The notes beneath the pieces were generated by a model that ran no database searches, was not told where the DNA came from, and saw only the letters and a list, made by a program, of their open reading frames with translations. Of a DNA stretch of 64,000 bases, positions 56,309 to 64,000 are shown in pieces (the first letter of the stretch is position 1; the number at the start of each line of letters is the position of its first letter). Source of the stretch: Anaerolineales bacterium (GTDB taxonomy: Bacteria; Chloroflexota; Anaerolineae; Anaerolineales; UBA11579). The DNA lies in the NCBI GenBank assembly GCA_019637755.1, contig JAHBVC010000002.1, positions 529,027 to 593,026 on the forward strand. Direction: 5' to 3'. A program made the translations under genes and the position numbers.

Positions 56309-58000
56309 ATGCCACCCACTGAGAAGATCTGGAAAATTGCGCCGCGCATCGATGCGGCGATCGAGCAAAACCTGGCCCACCATCCGGCGCTGCTGCGCCA
56401 GATCCTGTTCAATCGTGGCCACCATACGGCGCAAGCCGCCAGCGAGTACCTGGGGGCGCAGCCGCCGCACGACAACGACCCGCTGCGCATGAAGGACATG
56501 GGCGTGGCGGTGGAGCGCATCGCCTACGCCATCCAGCACGGGGAAACGATCGTGGTATATGGCGATTACGACGCCGACGGCGTCACCGCCACGGCGCTGC
56601 TGGTGCAGGCCATCCAGGCGTTGGGCGGCCAGGCACGCGGCTACATCCCCGATCGCTTTGAAGAAGGCTATGGCCTGAACGTGGCGGCGCTGCAAACGCT
56701 GCACGCGCAGGGCGCGGCGCTGGTGATCAGTGTGGATTGTGGCATCCGCTCCCTGGCTGAGGCCGCCGAAGCTCGCCGCCTGGGCTTGGATCTGATCATT
56801 ACCGATCATCACTCGCCCGGCCCCGAACTGCCGGATGCCCTGGCGATCATCAATACCAAACAAGCCGGTGATGAGTACCCTGAAAAACAATTGGCTGGTG
56901 TAGGCACCGCCTACAAGCTGGCCGTGGCGCTGCGCAACCGCCTGCAGCCCCAGGCCGATGCGTTGGCCGGGCTGGACCTGGTGGCACTGGGTACCGTGGC
57001 CGATATGGTGCCGCTGGCCGGCGAAAACCGCTGGCTGGTACGCCAGGGGCTGGAGCTGATCCGGCGCCCCACCCGCCAGGGCTTGCTCTCGCTGATGGGC
57101 GCGGCTGGCGTGAAGCCAGCCAAGGTGAGTGCGGGTGACATTGGCTACATGCTCGGGCCGCGCCTCAACGCGGCCGGGCGCATGGAGAACGCCAAGGCCG
57201 CCTACGACCTGCTGACCACTGATGATGTGTTCAGCGCCGGCCAACTGGCTCAATATCTTGACCTGCGCAATAAGGAACGCCAGGAGCTGACGCGTTCGAT
57301 GAGCGCCTCGGCCGAGGTACTGGCCACGCAAGGGGACCCGGAAGCCCTGGTGCTGTTCGCCTTCCACCCGGAGTACAGCTCCGGCGTGGTGGGCTTGGCG
57401 GCTTCGCGCCTGGTGGAGCGCTTCTACCGCCCGGCCATCGTCGGCCAGCAGGGCGATGTATTCACGCGTGCCTCGTGCCGCAGCATCCCTCACTTTCATA
57501 TTACCGATGCGCTGGAACAATGCGCCGAGCTGTTCGAGAATTTTGGCGGCCACGCGGCCGCGGCTGGCTTCACCATCCGCAACGAGCGCCTGCCCGAGCT
57601 GCAGGAACGCCTGCGGGCGATCGCTGCGGCGCAACTGGGCACCCTCGACCTGCGCCAGGAAATCACGGTGGATGCCGAGCTGCCACTGAGCGAGCTGCGC
57701 CCCGATGTGCTCAACCAGTTGGCGCTGCTCGAGCCTACCGGCTTCGGCAACCCCCAGGTCAACCTGGTGAGCCGCGGGCTGCAGGTGCGCTCGGCGCGCA
57801 CCGTCGGCGCCGAGGCGCGCCACCTCAAGCTCAGCGTCAGCGATGGGCACATCGTCTACGATGCGATCGCCTTCGGCATGGGCGAATGGTACTCACGCAT
57901 GCCGAAGGCGATCGATCTGCTCTATCGTTTTGAAGCGAATGAATTCAACGGGCGCACCAGCCTGCAACTGAATGTGCGCGATCTCAAGCCGGCGGATTAA
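56309..58000 (+). CDS. recJ: Single-stranded-DNA exonuclease RecJ
   Basis: 563 residues. DHH domain motifs: VVYGDYDADGVTATALLVQA, SVDCGIRSLAEA, IITDHHSPGPELPDA, AGVGTAYKLAVAL; DHHA1 part with GNGFGGHA-like NFGGHAAAAGFTI; C-terminal OB-fold (after about 460). Full set of catalytic Asp/His residues is visible. Ends 20 nt from the convergent glycosyltransferase. Confidence 0.95.
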   Translation: MPPTEKIWKIAPRIDAAIEQNLAHHPALLRQILFNRGHHTAQAASEYLGAQPPHDNDPLRMKDMGVAVERIAYAIQHGETIVVYGDYDADGVTATALLVQAIQALGGQARGYIPDRFEEGYGLNVAALQTLHAQGAALVISVDCGIRSLAEAAEARRLGLDLIITDHHSPGPELPDALAIINTKQAGDEYPEKQLAGVGTAYKLAVALRNRLQPQADALAGLDLVALGTVADMVPLAGENRWLVRQGLELIRRPTRQGLLSLMGAAGVKPAKVSAGDIGYMLGPRLNAAGRMENAKAAYDLLTTDDVFSAGQLAQYLDLRNKERQELTRSMSASAEVLATQGDPEALVLFAFHPEYSSGVVGLAASRLVERFYRPAIVGQQGDVFTRASCRSIPHFHITDALEQCAELFENFGGHAAAAGFTIRNERLPELQERLRAIAAAQLGTLDLRQEITVDAELPLSELRPDVLNQLALLEPTGFGNPQVNLVSRGLQVRSARTVGAEARHLKLSVSDGHIVYDAIAFGMGEWYSRMPKAIDLLYRFEANEFNGRTSLQLNVRDLKPAD

Positions 58001-58019
58001 CCCGCTACCGGCCCAGCCA

Positions 58020-58703
58020 TTAATCGAAAAAGCGATACCACAGCAAGGCCCACACGGCCTCAAAGGCATCTTTGAGGCCGATCTTTTTGCCTTCCGAGTA
58101 ATCACGCGGGTTGAAGCTGATCGGCACTTCATAGATGCGCACGCGGCTCTTGAGCAGCTTGGCGGTGATCTCCGGCTCAAAGTTAAAGCGATTGGAGCGG
58201 ATGGTGATGCCTTGCAAAGCCTCACGTTTGAACAGCTTGTAGCCCGTCTCCATGTCGGTAAGGATGTTGTTGTAGAGGATATTGGTGAGCAGCGTGAGCA
58301 GCTTGTTGGCGACCATGTGCCAGAACATGGTGGGCCGGCGCGGGCCGCCGAGGAAGCGCGAGCCGTAGACCACATCGGCGTTGGCGGTGTGGATCGGATC
58401 GAGCAGTTTGCCAAAATCACGCGGATCGTACTCCAGATCAGCGTCCTGGATCAGGATCAGATCGCCGGTGGCAGCCTGAATGCCACTGCGCACCGCGGCG
58501 CCCTTGCCCATGTTGCGGGCGTGCTGCAGCACTTGCACCCCGGGCTGCCCGGCATAGGCCTGCAATAGCGCTGCACTGCCGTCTTGGCTGCCATCATTCA
58601 CCAACACCAATTCATCCGCCAACCCGGCGGCACGCACGCGCTGGATGATCTCTTGCAAAGTATTGGCTTCGTTGTAAATGGGAATGATGACACTGAGCTT
58701 CAT
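58020..58703 (-). CDS. Family 2 glycosyltransferase, polyprenol-phosphate sugar synthase-like
   Basis: 227 residues. [55 protein letters not shown] (DxD-like DAD) and [10 protein letters not shown] place it in the dolichyl/polyprenyl-phosphate mannose/glucose synthase branch; no C-terminal membrane helices. Such enzymes load the lipid-linked sugars used by GT39-type enzymes like the one at 16040. TATAAT lies 6 nt before the ATG, a candidate leaderless start. Confidence 0.88.
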   Translation of the reverse strand: MKLSVIIPIYNEANTLQEIIQRVRAAGLADELVLVNDGSQDGSAALLQAYAGQPGVQVLQHARNMGKGAAVRSGIQAATGDLILIQDADLEYDPRDFGKLLDPIHTANADVVYGSRFLGGPRRPTMFWHMVANKLLTLLTNILYNNILTDMETGYKLFKREALQGITIRSNRFNFEPEITAKLLKSRVRIYEVPISFNPRDYSEGKKIGLKDAFEAVWALLWYRFFD

Positions 58704-58709
58704 GCTGGG

Positions 58710-58715
58710 ATTATA
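58710..58715 (-). promoter_or_regulatory. Candidate -10 box, leaderless start of the GT2 gene
   Basis: Consensus TATAAT, 6 nt, ATG at 58703. No -35 evident. Confidence 0.55.
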
Positions 58716-58761
58716 TGCTACCTAGCCGGCCAGGCTTGCCGGGAGCCACAGACCGTACAGG

Positions 58762-58767
58762 TATAAT
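58762..58767 (+). promoter_or_regulatory. Candidate -10 box of the GH3-like gene
   Basis: Consensus TATAAT; TTGCCG lies upstream but 20 nt away. Predicted start near 58774, exactly where the terminator-like hairpin begins. Confidence 0.5.
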
Positions 58768-58773
58768 AGAGCC

Positions 58774-58801
58774 AACCGCAAACGGTTAAGGTTTTGCGGT
58801 T
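58774..58801 (+). terminator. Promoter-proximal terminator-like hairpin upstream of the GH3-like gene
   Basis: 9-bp stem AACCGCAAA/TTTGCGGTT, 10-nt loop, then TTTTATT. Both flanking genes point away from it, so it cannot end an upstream gene; it may attenuate the plus-strand transcript. Confidence 0.6.
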
Positions 58802-58814
58802 TTTTATTACTCGT

Positions 58815-61652
58815 ATGCGATCCGCGCCCGCGTCTCCCCCAGCCCGCGCCCTGCGCCTCCGCTTGATGAGCGCGGGGGTATTGCTCAGCCTGTTGGTGCC
58901 CCTGTTTATTGCCGCTCAGCCAGTGCTGGCCGCGCCGCGCCCGCAAAGCGATGCCCAAGCCCAGGCGGAGGCACTGCTGCAACGCCTGACGCCCGAAGAG
59001 CGCGTCGGGCAGCTCTTTATGGTGACCTTTAGCGGTGCACACGCCAGCACGGACAGCCAGATTTACGAACTGATCAACCGCTATCACATTGGCGGCGTAG
59101 TGCTGCGCCGCGACATGGATAACTTCGTAGCCGCGCCGGATACGCTGGCTCAGGCACACACCCTGATCGCGGAGCTGCAGACCGCCGAACAAGACGCCTC
59201 GCAAGGCAGCCTGCTCAACGGCACGCGGGCGGCCTATATTCCGCTGCTGGTGGCGCTGGCCCAGGAAGGCGATGGCTACCCGAACGACCAACTGCTGGAT
59301 GTGCTCAGCCCGCAGCCGAACGCGATGATGCTAGGCGCCACCTGGCGCCCTGGCCTGGCGCAGCAGGCTGGCGCCCTGCTCGGCAGCGAGCTCGCCGCAC
59401 TGGGCGTTAACCTGCTACTGGGCCCTTCGCTGGATGTGATCGAAACGCCGCGGCCGAGCTCACCGGGTGATCTGGGCGTGCGCAGCTTCGGCGGCGATCC
59501 CTACTGGGTGGGGCAGATGGGCCAGGCCTACATTAGCGGCATTCATGCCGGCAGCCAGAACCGCGTGGCGGTGGTGGCCAAGCACCTGCCCGGCTACGGC
59601 GATTCGGATCGCCCGCTGGATGATGAAGTGCCTACGATCCGCAAATCGTTGACGCAGCTTACCCAGGTGGAGTTGCCGCCCTTTTTTAGCGTCACCGGCA
59701 ATGCTCCCAGTGCCGAAGCCAGCGCCGATGCAATGCTGCTGGCGCACATTCGCTATCAGGGCTTCCAGGGCAACATCCGCACCACCACGCGCCCGCTCAG
59801 TTTCGATCTGCAAGCCTTCAATGATCTGATGGCCCTGCCGGCCTTCGCCAGTTGGCGCGAGCAAGGGGGGCTGATCGTTAGCGATAGCCTCGGCACGCGC
59901 GCCGTACGGCGCAGCTACGACGCCAGCGAGCAAAGCTTCAATGCACCCCTGGTGGCACGCGATGCGTTTCTGGCTGGCAGCGATCTGCTGTATCTAGGTA
60001 ACTTCATTTCCACCGGGGATCCCAACAGCTACACCACCATCGTGCACACCGCCGAGTTCTTTGCCCAAAAATACCGCGAGGATTTGGCCTTTGCTGAGCG
60101 CGTGGACGAATCGGTCTTGCGCATCCTCACACTCAAATTCCGCCTGTACCCCAGCTTCAGCGCCAGCCAGGTGCTCAGCGCCGCCGAGGGCTTGGCGGCC
60201 ATCGGCCAGGATGACCAGCTCATCTTTGAGGTCGGCCGCCGGGCGGCCACCCTGTTCAGCCCCAGCCCGGCCGCCCTGGCCGATGCACTGCCGGAACCAC
60301 CGGGGCGCTTTGAGCAGATCGTCTTCATTACGGATAGCTACACCGCCCAGCAATGCAGCCAGTGCCCACCGCAGGCCGAGGTTGCGGTCAACGCCTTTGC
60401 CCAGGCGGCCGTAAATCTTTATGGCCCGGCGGCGGGCAACCAGATCACTGCCGCCAACTTGTCGTCCTTCTCCTTCATGCAGCTCACCCGCACGTTGGAT
60501 GGCAACATCGAAGGGGAAGACCCACTGCTGGATAATTTGGCCCGCGCCGAATGGGTGGTGTTTGGCGTCACGCAAAACAACCCGGCGCGGCCTGAATCGC
60601 AGGCACTGCGGCGCCTGCTGGCCGAACGCATGAATCTGCTGCAAAACAAGAAAGTGATTGTGTTCGCGCTGAATGCGCCGTACTACCTGGATGCGACCGA
60701 CGTGACCAAGGTAAGCGCCTATTACGGCTTGTATGGTGAAGGCGCCGGCCTGGCCGAAGTGGCCGCACGCCTGCTCTTCAAAGAGATCGACCCGCGCGGC
60801 GCTTCGCCGGTGAGCGTGCTGGGCGTAGGCTACGAGCTGGCCGATGCGCTGGCTCCCAACCCATTGCGCGAAGTTCCGCTGGTAGTGTCACGCTTGCTGC
60901 CCGAAGCCAGCGCCACGCCCGATAGCACTACACCGACGGTGACCGCCGAGCCGCCCAGCTACAAAGCCGGCGACCTGCTGGCATTGCAGGCGGGGCCGAT
61001 CCTCGACCATAACAACAACCCGGTGCCAGACAATACCCTGGTGACCTTTGCGATCAACCTGGTGACCGAGCAAACCACCTTGCAACGCCAGATCAGCGCG
61101 CCCACGCATCTGGGCGTGGCCAACACCACCTATTCGATCGAAGATGAAGGCACGCTGATCATCACCGCCGCCAGCGGGGAGCCGGCGGCGCTTGCGCTGG
61201 GCCAGCAGTTCAGCGTAGCTGGCATCAACCCTGAGGGCTTGGCGCTGCAGGCAACGCAAACGGCCCAATCGATCCTGGCCACCCAGGCGGCGCAAACGCC
61301 ATTGCCTACACTGGCGGCCAATGGGCAGGAGAGTGCACGGCGCACGGATCTGGTGGATTGGTTTCTGTGGGTGCTGATCTCGGCCGTGGCGGCGCTGTTT
61401 GCCTACCAAAGTGGGACTAGCCTGCACCAGCTACGTTGGGGCGTGCGCTGGGCACTGACCACACTGATCGGCGGGCTGCTGGCCGGCTGCTATCTGGCGC
61501 TGGATCTGCCCGGCAGCCAGGCGATCCTGGAGTTTAGCGGCAAGTGGGGGCTGGTTCTGGCGGTGTTGGCTGGCTGCCTGGGGGGCTGGCTGGCCGGCTG
61601 GGCCTGGTGGCGGCGCGGCCGCAAACCGGCTAGTGGCCGATCGTCGCAATAA
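58815..61652 (+). CDS. Exported GH3-like (NagZ-related) protein with C-terminal membrane anchor
   Basis: 945 residues from ATG 58815. A signal peptide (basic start, then LMSAGVLLSLLVPLFIAAQP, A-A cleavage near residue 37). GH3 fold: VGQLFMVTFSG, RYHIGGVVLRRDMD, VVAKHLPGYGDSDRPLDDEV (256 on) and LIVSDSLGTRAV, with the likely nucleophile D357. The usual NagZ DSH histidine after GD is absent. From about 480 a second alpha/beta domain, an Ig-like region (about 710-810) and three C-terminal hydrophobic helices (about 855-935). Possibly a cell-wall glycan enzyme or a degenerate binding protein. A TTG at 58794 lies inside the upstream hairpin and is rejected. Confidence 0.85.
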   Translation: MRSAPASPPARALRLRLMSAGVLLSLLVPLFIAAQPVLAAPRPQSDAQAQAEALLQRLTPEERVGQLFMVTFSGAHASTDSQIYELINRYHIGGVVLRRDMDNFVAAPDTLAQAHTLIAELQTAEQDASQGSLLNGTRAAYIPLLVALAQEGDGYPNDQLLDVLSPQPNAMMLGATWRPGLAQQAGALLGSELAALGVNLLLGPSLDVIETPRPSSPGDLGVRSFGGDPYWVGQMGQAYISGIHAGSQNRVAVVAKHLPGYGDSDRPLDDEVPTIRKSLTQLTQVELPPFFSVTGNAPSAEASADAMLLAHIRYQGFQGNIRTTTRPLSFDLQAFNDLMALPAFASWREQGGLIVSDSLGTRAVRRSYDASEQSFNAPLVARDAFLAGSDLLYLGNFISTGDPNSYTTIVHTAEFFAQKYREDLAFAERVDESVLRILTLKFRLYPSFSASQVLSAAEGLAAIGQDDQLIFEVGRRAATLFSPSPAALADALPEPPGRFEQIVFITDSYTAQQCSQCPPQAEVAVNAFAQAAVNLYGPAAGNQITAANLSSFSFMQLTRTLDGNIEGEDPLLDNLARAEWVVFGVTQNNPARPESQALRRLLAERMNLLQNKKVIVFALNAPYYLDATDVTKVSAYYGLYGEGAGLAEVAARLLFKEIDPRGASPVSVLGVGYELADALAPNPLREVPLVVSRLLPEASATPDSTTPTVTAEPPSYKAGDLLALQAGPILDHNNNPVPDNTLVTFAINLVTEQTTLQRQISAPTHLGVANTTYSIEDEGTLIITAASGEPAALALGQQFSVAGINPEGLALQATQTAQSILATQAAQTPLPTLAANGQESARRTDLVDWFLWVLISAVAALFAYQSGTSLHQLRWGVRWALTTLIGGLLAGCYLALDLPGSQAILEFSGKWGLVLAVLAGCLGGWLAGWAWWRRGRKPASGRSSQ

Positions 61653-62613
61653 AGCCCAACAACAGCAACATCCCCGCTAACCACACCAGCGAACGCTCGG
61701 TGCCGAGCGAAAGAATATCGCCCCAACTGGGTGCAGGCACGCGGCCCGCATTGCGCCCCACCGGCTCCAACTTGCCAAACAACGCCTCCTGAAACTCGGC
61801 GATGCTTTGCGGCCGCTCCTCGGGGTGCAAACTCAGCGCCCACATCACGGCGCGTTCGGTGCGCGGGCTGACCTCGGGGTTGAGGGTGCGCAGGCTGGGC
61901 ATCTGCTCCGGATGCAAGAAGCGCTCGCGCGCCTCCACCGGGGGCGTGTTACACAGCAGGTGATAGAGCGTGGCGCCCAGGGCGTACACATCGCTGCGCA
62001 CATCGGTGTGGCCGGTATCGCCGCCGTATTGCTCCAGTGGCGTGTAGAGCGCCGTGCCGCGGCCCTGCACGATCGTGACCGTATCTTCCTGGGCGGCGAG
62101 GATCTTGACCAGGCCGAAATCGACCAGCTTGACGACACCATTCGGGGTCAGTTTAAGATTGCTCGGCTTGACGTCACGGTGCAGGATCGGCGGATCCTGG
62201 CTGTGCAGGTAATTTAGCGCCGCGGCGATCTGCCCGGCCCAGGCCAGCACTTCCGTCTCATGCAAAAACTCATCCGTCTGGCGGGCTTCCATCATCAAGG
62301 TGCGCAAATCCCCGCCGGGGACGTAATCCATCACCAGGTAATCACTTTCACCTTCGGAAAAGAAATCTGACACTTTGGGCAAGTTGGGGTGATCGAGGCG
62401 CGCCAACACCGTCGCCTCGCGCAGGAATTGGGCGCGGGTTTGGTTGAGCGTTTCTTCGGAAAGCGAGGGATCGAGGCGAACTTCTTTTACGGCGCACTGG
62501 CGCCCCTCAAGGCGCAAGTCTTCAGCCAGGTAGATACTGCCCATGCCGCCCCGGCTGATGAACTCTTTGATCTGGTAGCGCTCGCGTAAGATCTCGCCGG
62601 CGTCCAAAGGCAT
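61630..62613 (-). CDS. Membrane-anchored Ser/Thr protein kinase
   Basis: 327 residues from ATG 62613. Complete Hanks-type kinase: YQIKEFISRGGMGSIYLAED (Gly loop), CAVKEVRLD (Lys), LHRDVKPSNLKLTPNG (catalytic loop), VKLVDFGLVK (DFG), TALYTPLEQY and SDVYALGATLYHLL. A single C-terminal helix (about 305-325) anchors it with no extracellular sensor domain. Its 3' end overlaps the convergent GH3-like gene by 23 nt. It diverges from an FHA gene, its likely partner. Confidence 0.93.
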   Translation of the reverse strand: MPLDAGEILRERYQIKEFISRGGMGSIYLAEDLRLEGRQCAVKEVRLDPSLSEETLNQTRAQFLREATVLARLDHPNLPKVSDFFSEGESDYLVMDYVPGGDLRTLMMEARQTDEFLHETEVLAWAGQIAAALNYLHSQDPPILHRDVKPSNLKLTPNGVVKLVDFGLVKILAAQEDTVTIVQGRGTALYTPLEQYGGDTGHTDVRSDVYALGATLYHLLCNTPPVEARERFLHPEQMPSLRTLNPEVSPRTERAVMWALSLHPEERPQSIAEFQEALFGKLEPVGRNAGRVPAPSWGDILSLGTERSLVWLAGMLLLLGFIATIGH

Positions 62614-62716
62614 CGTTTTGATTCTTCTCCGAACTCCGCTGCGCACCCCGGGGGCGTAACCCGTTGGCGAAGCCGGGTGAGCAGCCTGAATTTGGTATTA
62701 TACCTGCGGAGTGCAC

Positions 62717-63412
62717 ATGCCCCCGAGTGCCGAAAGTTACCCCGTGCTGATCGCGCAAAACGGCCCATTAAATGGGGAGCGTTGGACGGTGCGCAACCAA
62801 CTGGTGATCGGCCGCGGGGAGGATTGCGACATCATCATCCCGGATCGCAAGATTTCGCGCCAGCACGCCCGCCTGCTGGCCGGCGCCGATGGCATCACCC
62901 TCGAAGACCTGGACAGCAAAAATGGCACGCACCACAACGGCAAGCCGCTTAAGGGCTCAGTGGCACTCAACGATGGCGACCTGATCCAGATTGCCCTGGC
63001 CCAAAAGTTCACCTTCCTCAGCTCAGATGCCACCGTACCGCTGGATTTTGACATTCCCGCGGCGGTACCCGAAGGGCGCCGGCGCCTGCACATGGACAAA
63101 CGTTCACGGCGGGTGTGGGCCAATCAAATCGAGGTGGACCCGCCGCTTTCGGTGGCGCAATTCAGCATGCTGGAGATGCTCTACCTGCGCGATGGCCTGG
63201 TGGTGACGCGCGATGAGCTGGTGCGCCATGTATGGCAGGCTGATGAGGCGTTGAACATCTCTGACCAGGCGCTGGATGCGCTGATCCGCCGCCTGCGCGA
63301 GCGCCTGGCCAAGGCCGATCCGAGCCACGAGTATGTGGTGACGGTGCGCGGCCACGGGCTGCGCCTGGAAAACCCCCTGGAACCCGAAGACGAACAAAAA
63401 GACCCGCACTAG
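62717..63412 (+). CDS. FHA domain fused to a winged-helix DNA-binding domain
   Basis: 231 residues. FHA domain (about 10-95): LVIGRGEDCDIIIPDRKISR and HARLLAG, DSKNGTHHNG hold the phosphothreonine-binding Gly-Arg, Ser-x-x-His and Asn-Gly residues. After a linker, an OmpR/PhoB-type winged helix (about 125-225: LSVAQFSMLEMLYLRDGLVV, LDALIRRLRERLAK, VRGHGLRLE). A transcription regulator that should respond to phosphothreonine, in divergent orientation to the kinase. ATG 62717 has GGAG 5 nt upstream; GTG 62711 overlaps it. Confidence 0.9.
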   Translation: MPPSAESYPVLIAQNGPLNGERWTVRNQLVIGRGEDCDIIIPDRKISRQHARLLAGADGITLEDLDSKNGTHHNGKPLKGSVALNDGDLIQIALAQKFTFLSSDATVPLDFDIPAAVPEGRRRLHMDKRSRRVWANQIEVDPPLSVAQFSMLEMLYLRDGLVVTRDELVRHVWQADEALNISDQALDALIRRLRERLAKADPSHEYVVTVRGHGLRLENPLEPEDEQKDPH

Positions 63413-63425
63413 TGCGGGTCTTTTT
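63396..63425. terminator. Terminator overlapping the FHA-wHTH stop codon
   Basis: Perfect 15-bp palindrome AAAAAGACCCGCACT/AGTGCGGGTCTTTTT. The TAG stop (63410-63412) spans its centre. T tracts on both sides, so it also serves the convergent WD40-like gene. Confidence 0.9.
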
Positions 63426-63446
63426 TGATTGCTTGTTTTTTTTTGG

Positions 63447-64000
63447 CTACTCAAGCCCCCATAGCTGCAGGATGCCGTCTGTCGAAGCAACCAGAATGCC
63501 GCGCCCATCCAGCACCACGCGCGTGTTGGATACCTGCCCCAACCCGGTAGGCAACGTAGTTAGCAGGCTGGTGCTCAGGTAATCCCAAAGATAGAGCTGA
63601 CCGTCGGACCCCACGACGACCACGAGCGGCTCACCAAGAAACGCGATAGCAGAAGCCCAGGATGGATTCTTGATATCGCGCAACTTTTGGCCATCGGTCA
63701 GCCGCCACACTCCCATGGCGCCATTCCCCTGATTGGACATCAGGATCTGATTGTCCGGCGAGAACGCCAGCGGGCCATACACGGGTGAAGGCGCCGATAA
63801 GCTGAGGGTTTTGCTTACCTCGCCCTCCAGGCTCCAAATGAAGAGCTCTTTGTTTGCATACGAGGCAAGCAGACGGCCATCCTCAGAGAAGGCCAGCAAT
63901 TGCACATCCTCTTGATGGGCACGCAAGGTGGCCACGAGCGCACCATCGATGAGGCTGTACAGCTCGACGACCGAGCCGTTGGCGAGCGCCGCCAAGCCGC
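63447..64000 (-). CDS. WD40/beta-propeller repeat protein (5' end outside window)
   Basis: At least 184 codons, open at base 64000. Four repeats of the VATLRAHQEDVQLLAFSEDG / LLASYANKELFIWSLEG kind are visible: VQLLAFSEDGRLLAS, PLAFSPDNQILMSN, AIAFLGEPLVVVV, TRVVLDGRGILVAST. The ends FIWSLE, GVWRL, YLWDYL and QLWGLE show the WD-like strand. Function unknown; it may belong with the kinase/FHA pair, since kinase-WD40 combinations are common in Chloroflexota. Confidence 0.8.
   Translation of the reverse strand, partial: GLAALANGSVVELYSLIDGALVATLRAHQEDVQLLAFSEDGRLLASYANKELFIWSLEGEVSKTLSLSAPSPVYGPLAFSPDNQILMSNQGNGAMGVWRLTDGQKLRDIKNPSWASAIAFLGEPLVVVVGSDGQLYLWDYLSTSLLTTLPTGLGQVSNTRVVLDGRGILVASTDGILQLWGLE

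Noticed and set aside
56234-57850. Minus-strand open frame (538 codons) opposite recJ
   Set aside because: Antisense to recJ, which has all DHH motifs; the reverse frame is His/Gln-rich low complexity with no recognisable domain.

Overview
The window looks like a chromosomal segment of a GC-rich (about 60% by eye) bacterium of the phylum Chloroflexota, most likely class Anaerolineae. This is an inference from gene content: a mevalonate kinase next to an archaeal-type isopentenyl phosphate kinase, a DNA topoisomerase I with an extra N-terminal zinc-ribbon-like module, ribosomal proteins with long C-terminal tails, a MalT-like ATPase fused to a SARP/BTAD module, and large GAF/HD-GYP, GGDEF and Ser/Thr kinase signalling proteins. 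I see no rRNA, tRNA, CRISPR array, transposase or prophage gene. Coding density is high and about 60 genes can be supported.

Layout. 1-6607 (minus): purine nucleoside phosphorylase, a membrane protein, a GNAT acetyltransferase, a 7TM-GAF sensor, an S1-domain RNA-binding protein and the start of FtsK, tightly packed. 6716-10763 (minus): threonine aldolase, then alr-lspA-rluD. 11212-15408 (minus): rplU-rpmA-rpmE behind a textbook promoter and a structured leader, a terminator, then tdk-hpt-cca. 15421-23031 (minus): gatB-GNAT-DCC-glycosyltransferase-CPBP, then thiolase, DinB and 3-hydroxyacyl-CoA dehydrogenase, and a HIT hydrolase. 23261-25423 (plus): xseA-xseB and a DUF2071-like gene. 25505-29907 (minus): dgt-greA and the isoprenoid cluster ubiA-mvk-ipk. 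30023-31178 (plus): tlyA and a YjbR-like gene. 31245-38506 (minus): a membrane protein, then rpsP-khpA-rimM-dprA-manC-topA. 38754-41033: degV facing pdp.

41142-48602 (plus) is the most unusual stretch: a 1070-residue MalT-like ATPase with a C-terminal BTAD module, a 64-residue peptide made of four 14-residue repeats, a 71-residue protein resembling NHLP/Os1348-type RiPP precursors, and a 1170-residue PAS/GAF/HD-GYP protein. 48599-58000 holds queA, ruvB, upp, a diguanylate cyclase, yvcK-pgk-tpiA and recJ. 58020-64000 holds a family 2 glycosyltransferase, a membrane-anchored GH3-like protein, a divergent Ser/Thr kinase and FHA-winged-helix pair, and a partial WD40-like protein.

Two window-wide patterns stand out. 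First, about a dozen genes have a TANNNT box only 6-9 nt before the ATG, which suggests leaderless transcription. Second, nearly every gap contains an inverted-repeat element, belonging to at least five sequence families that share one design; two of them provide the stop codon of the gene they abut.
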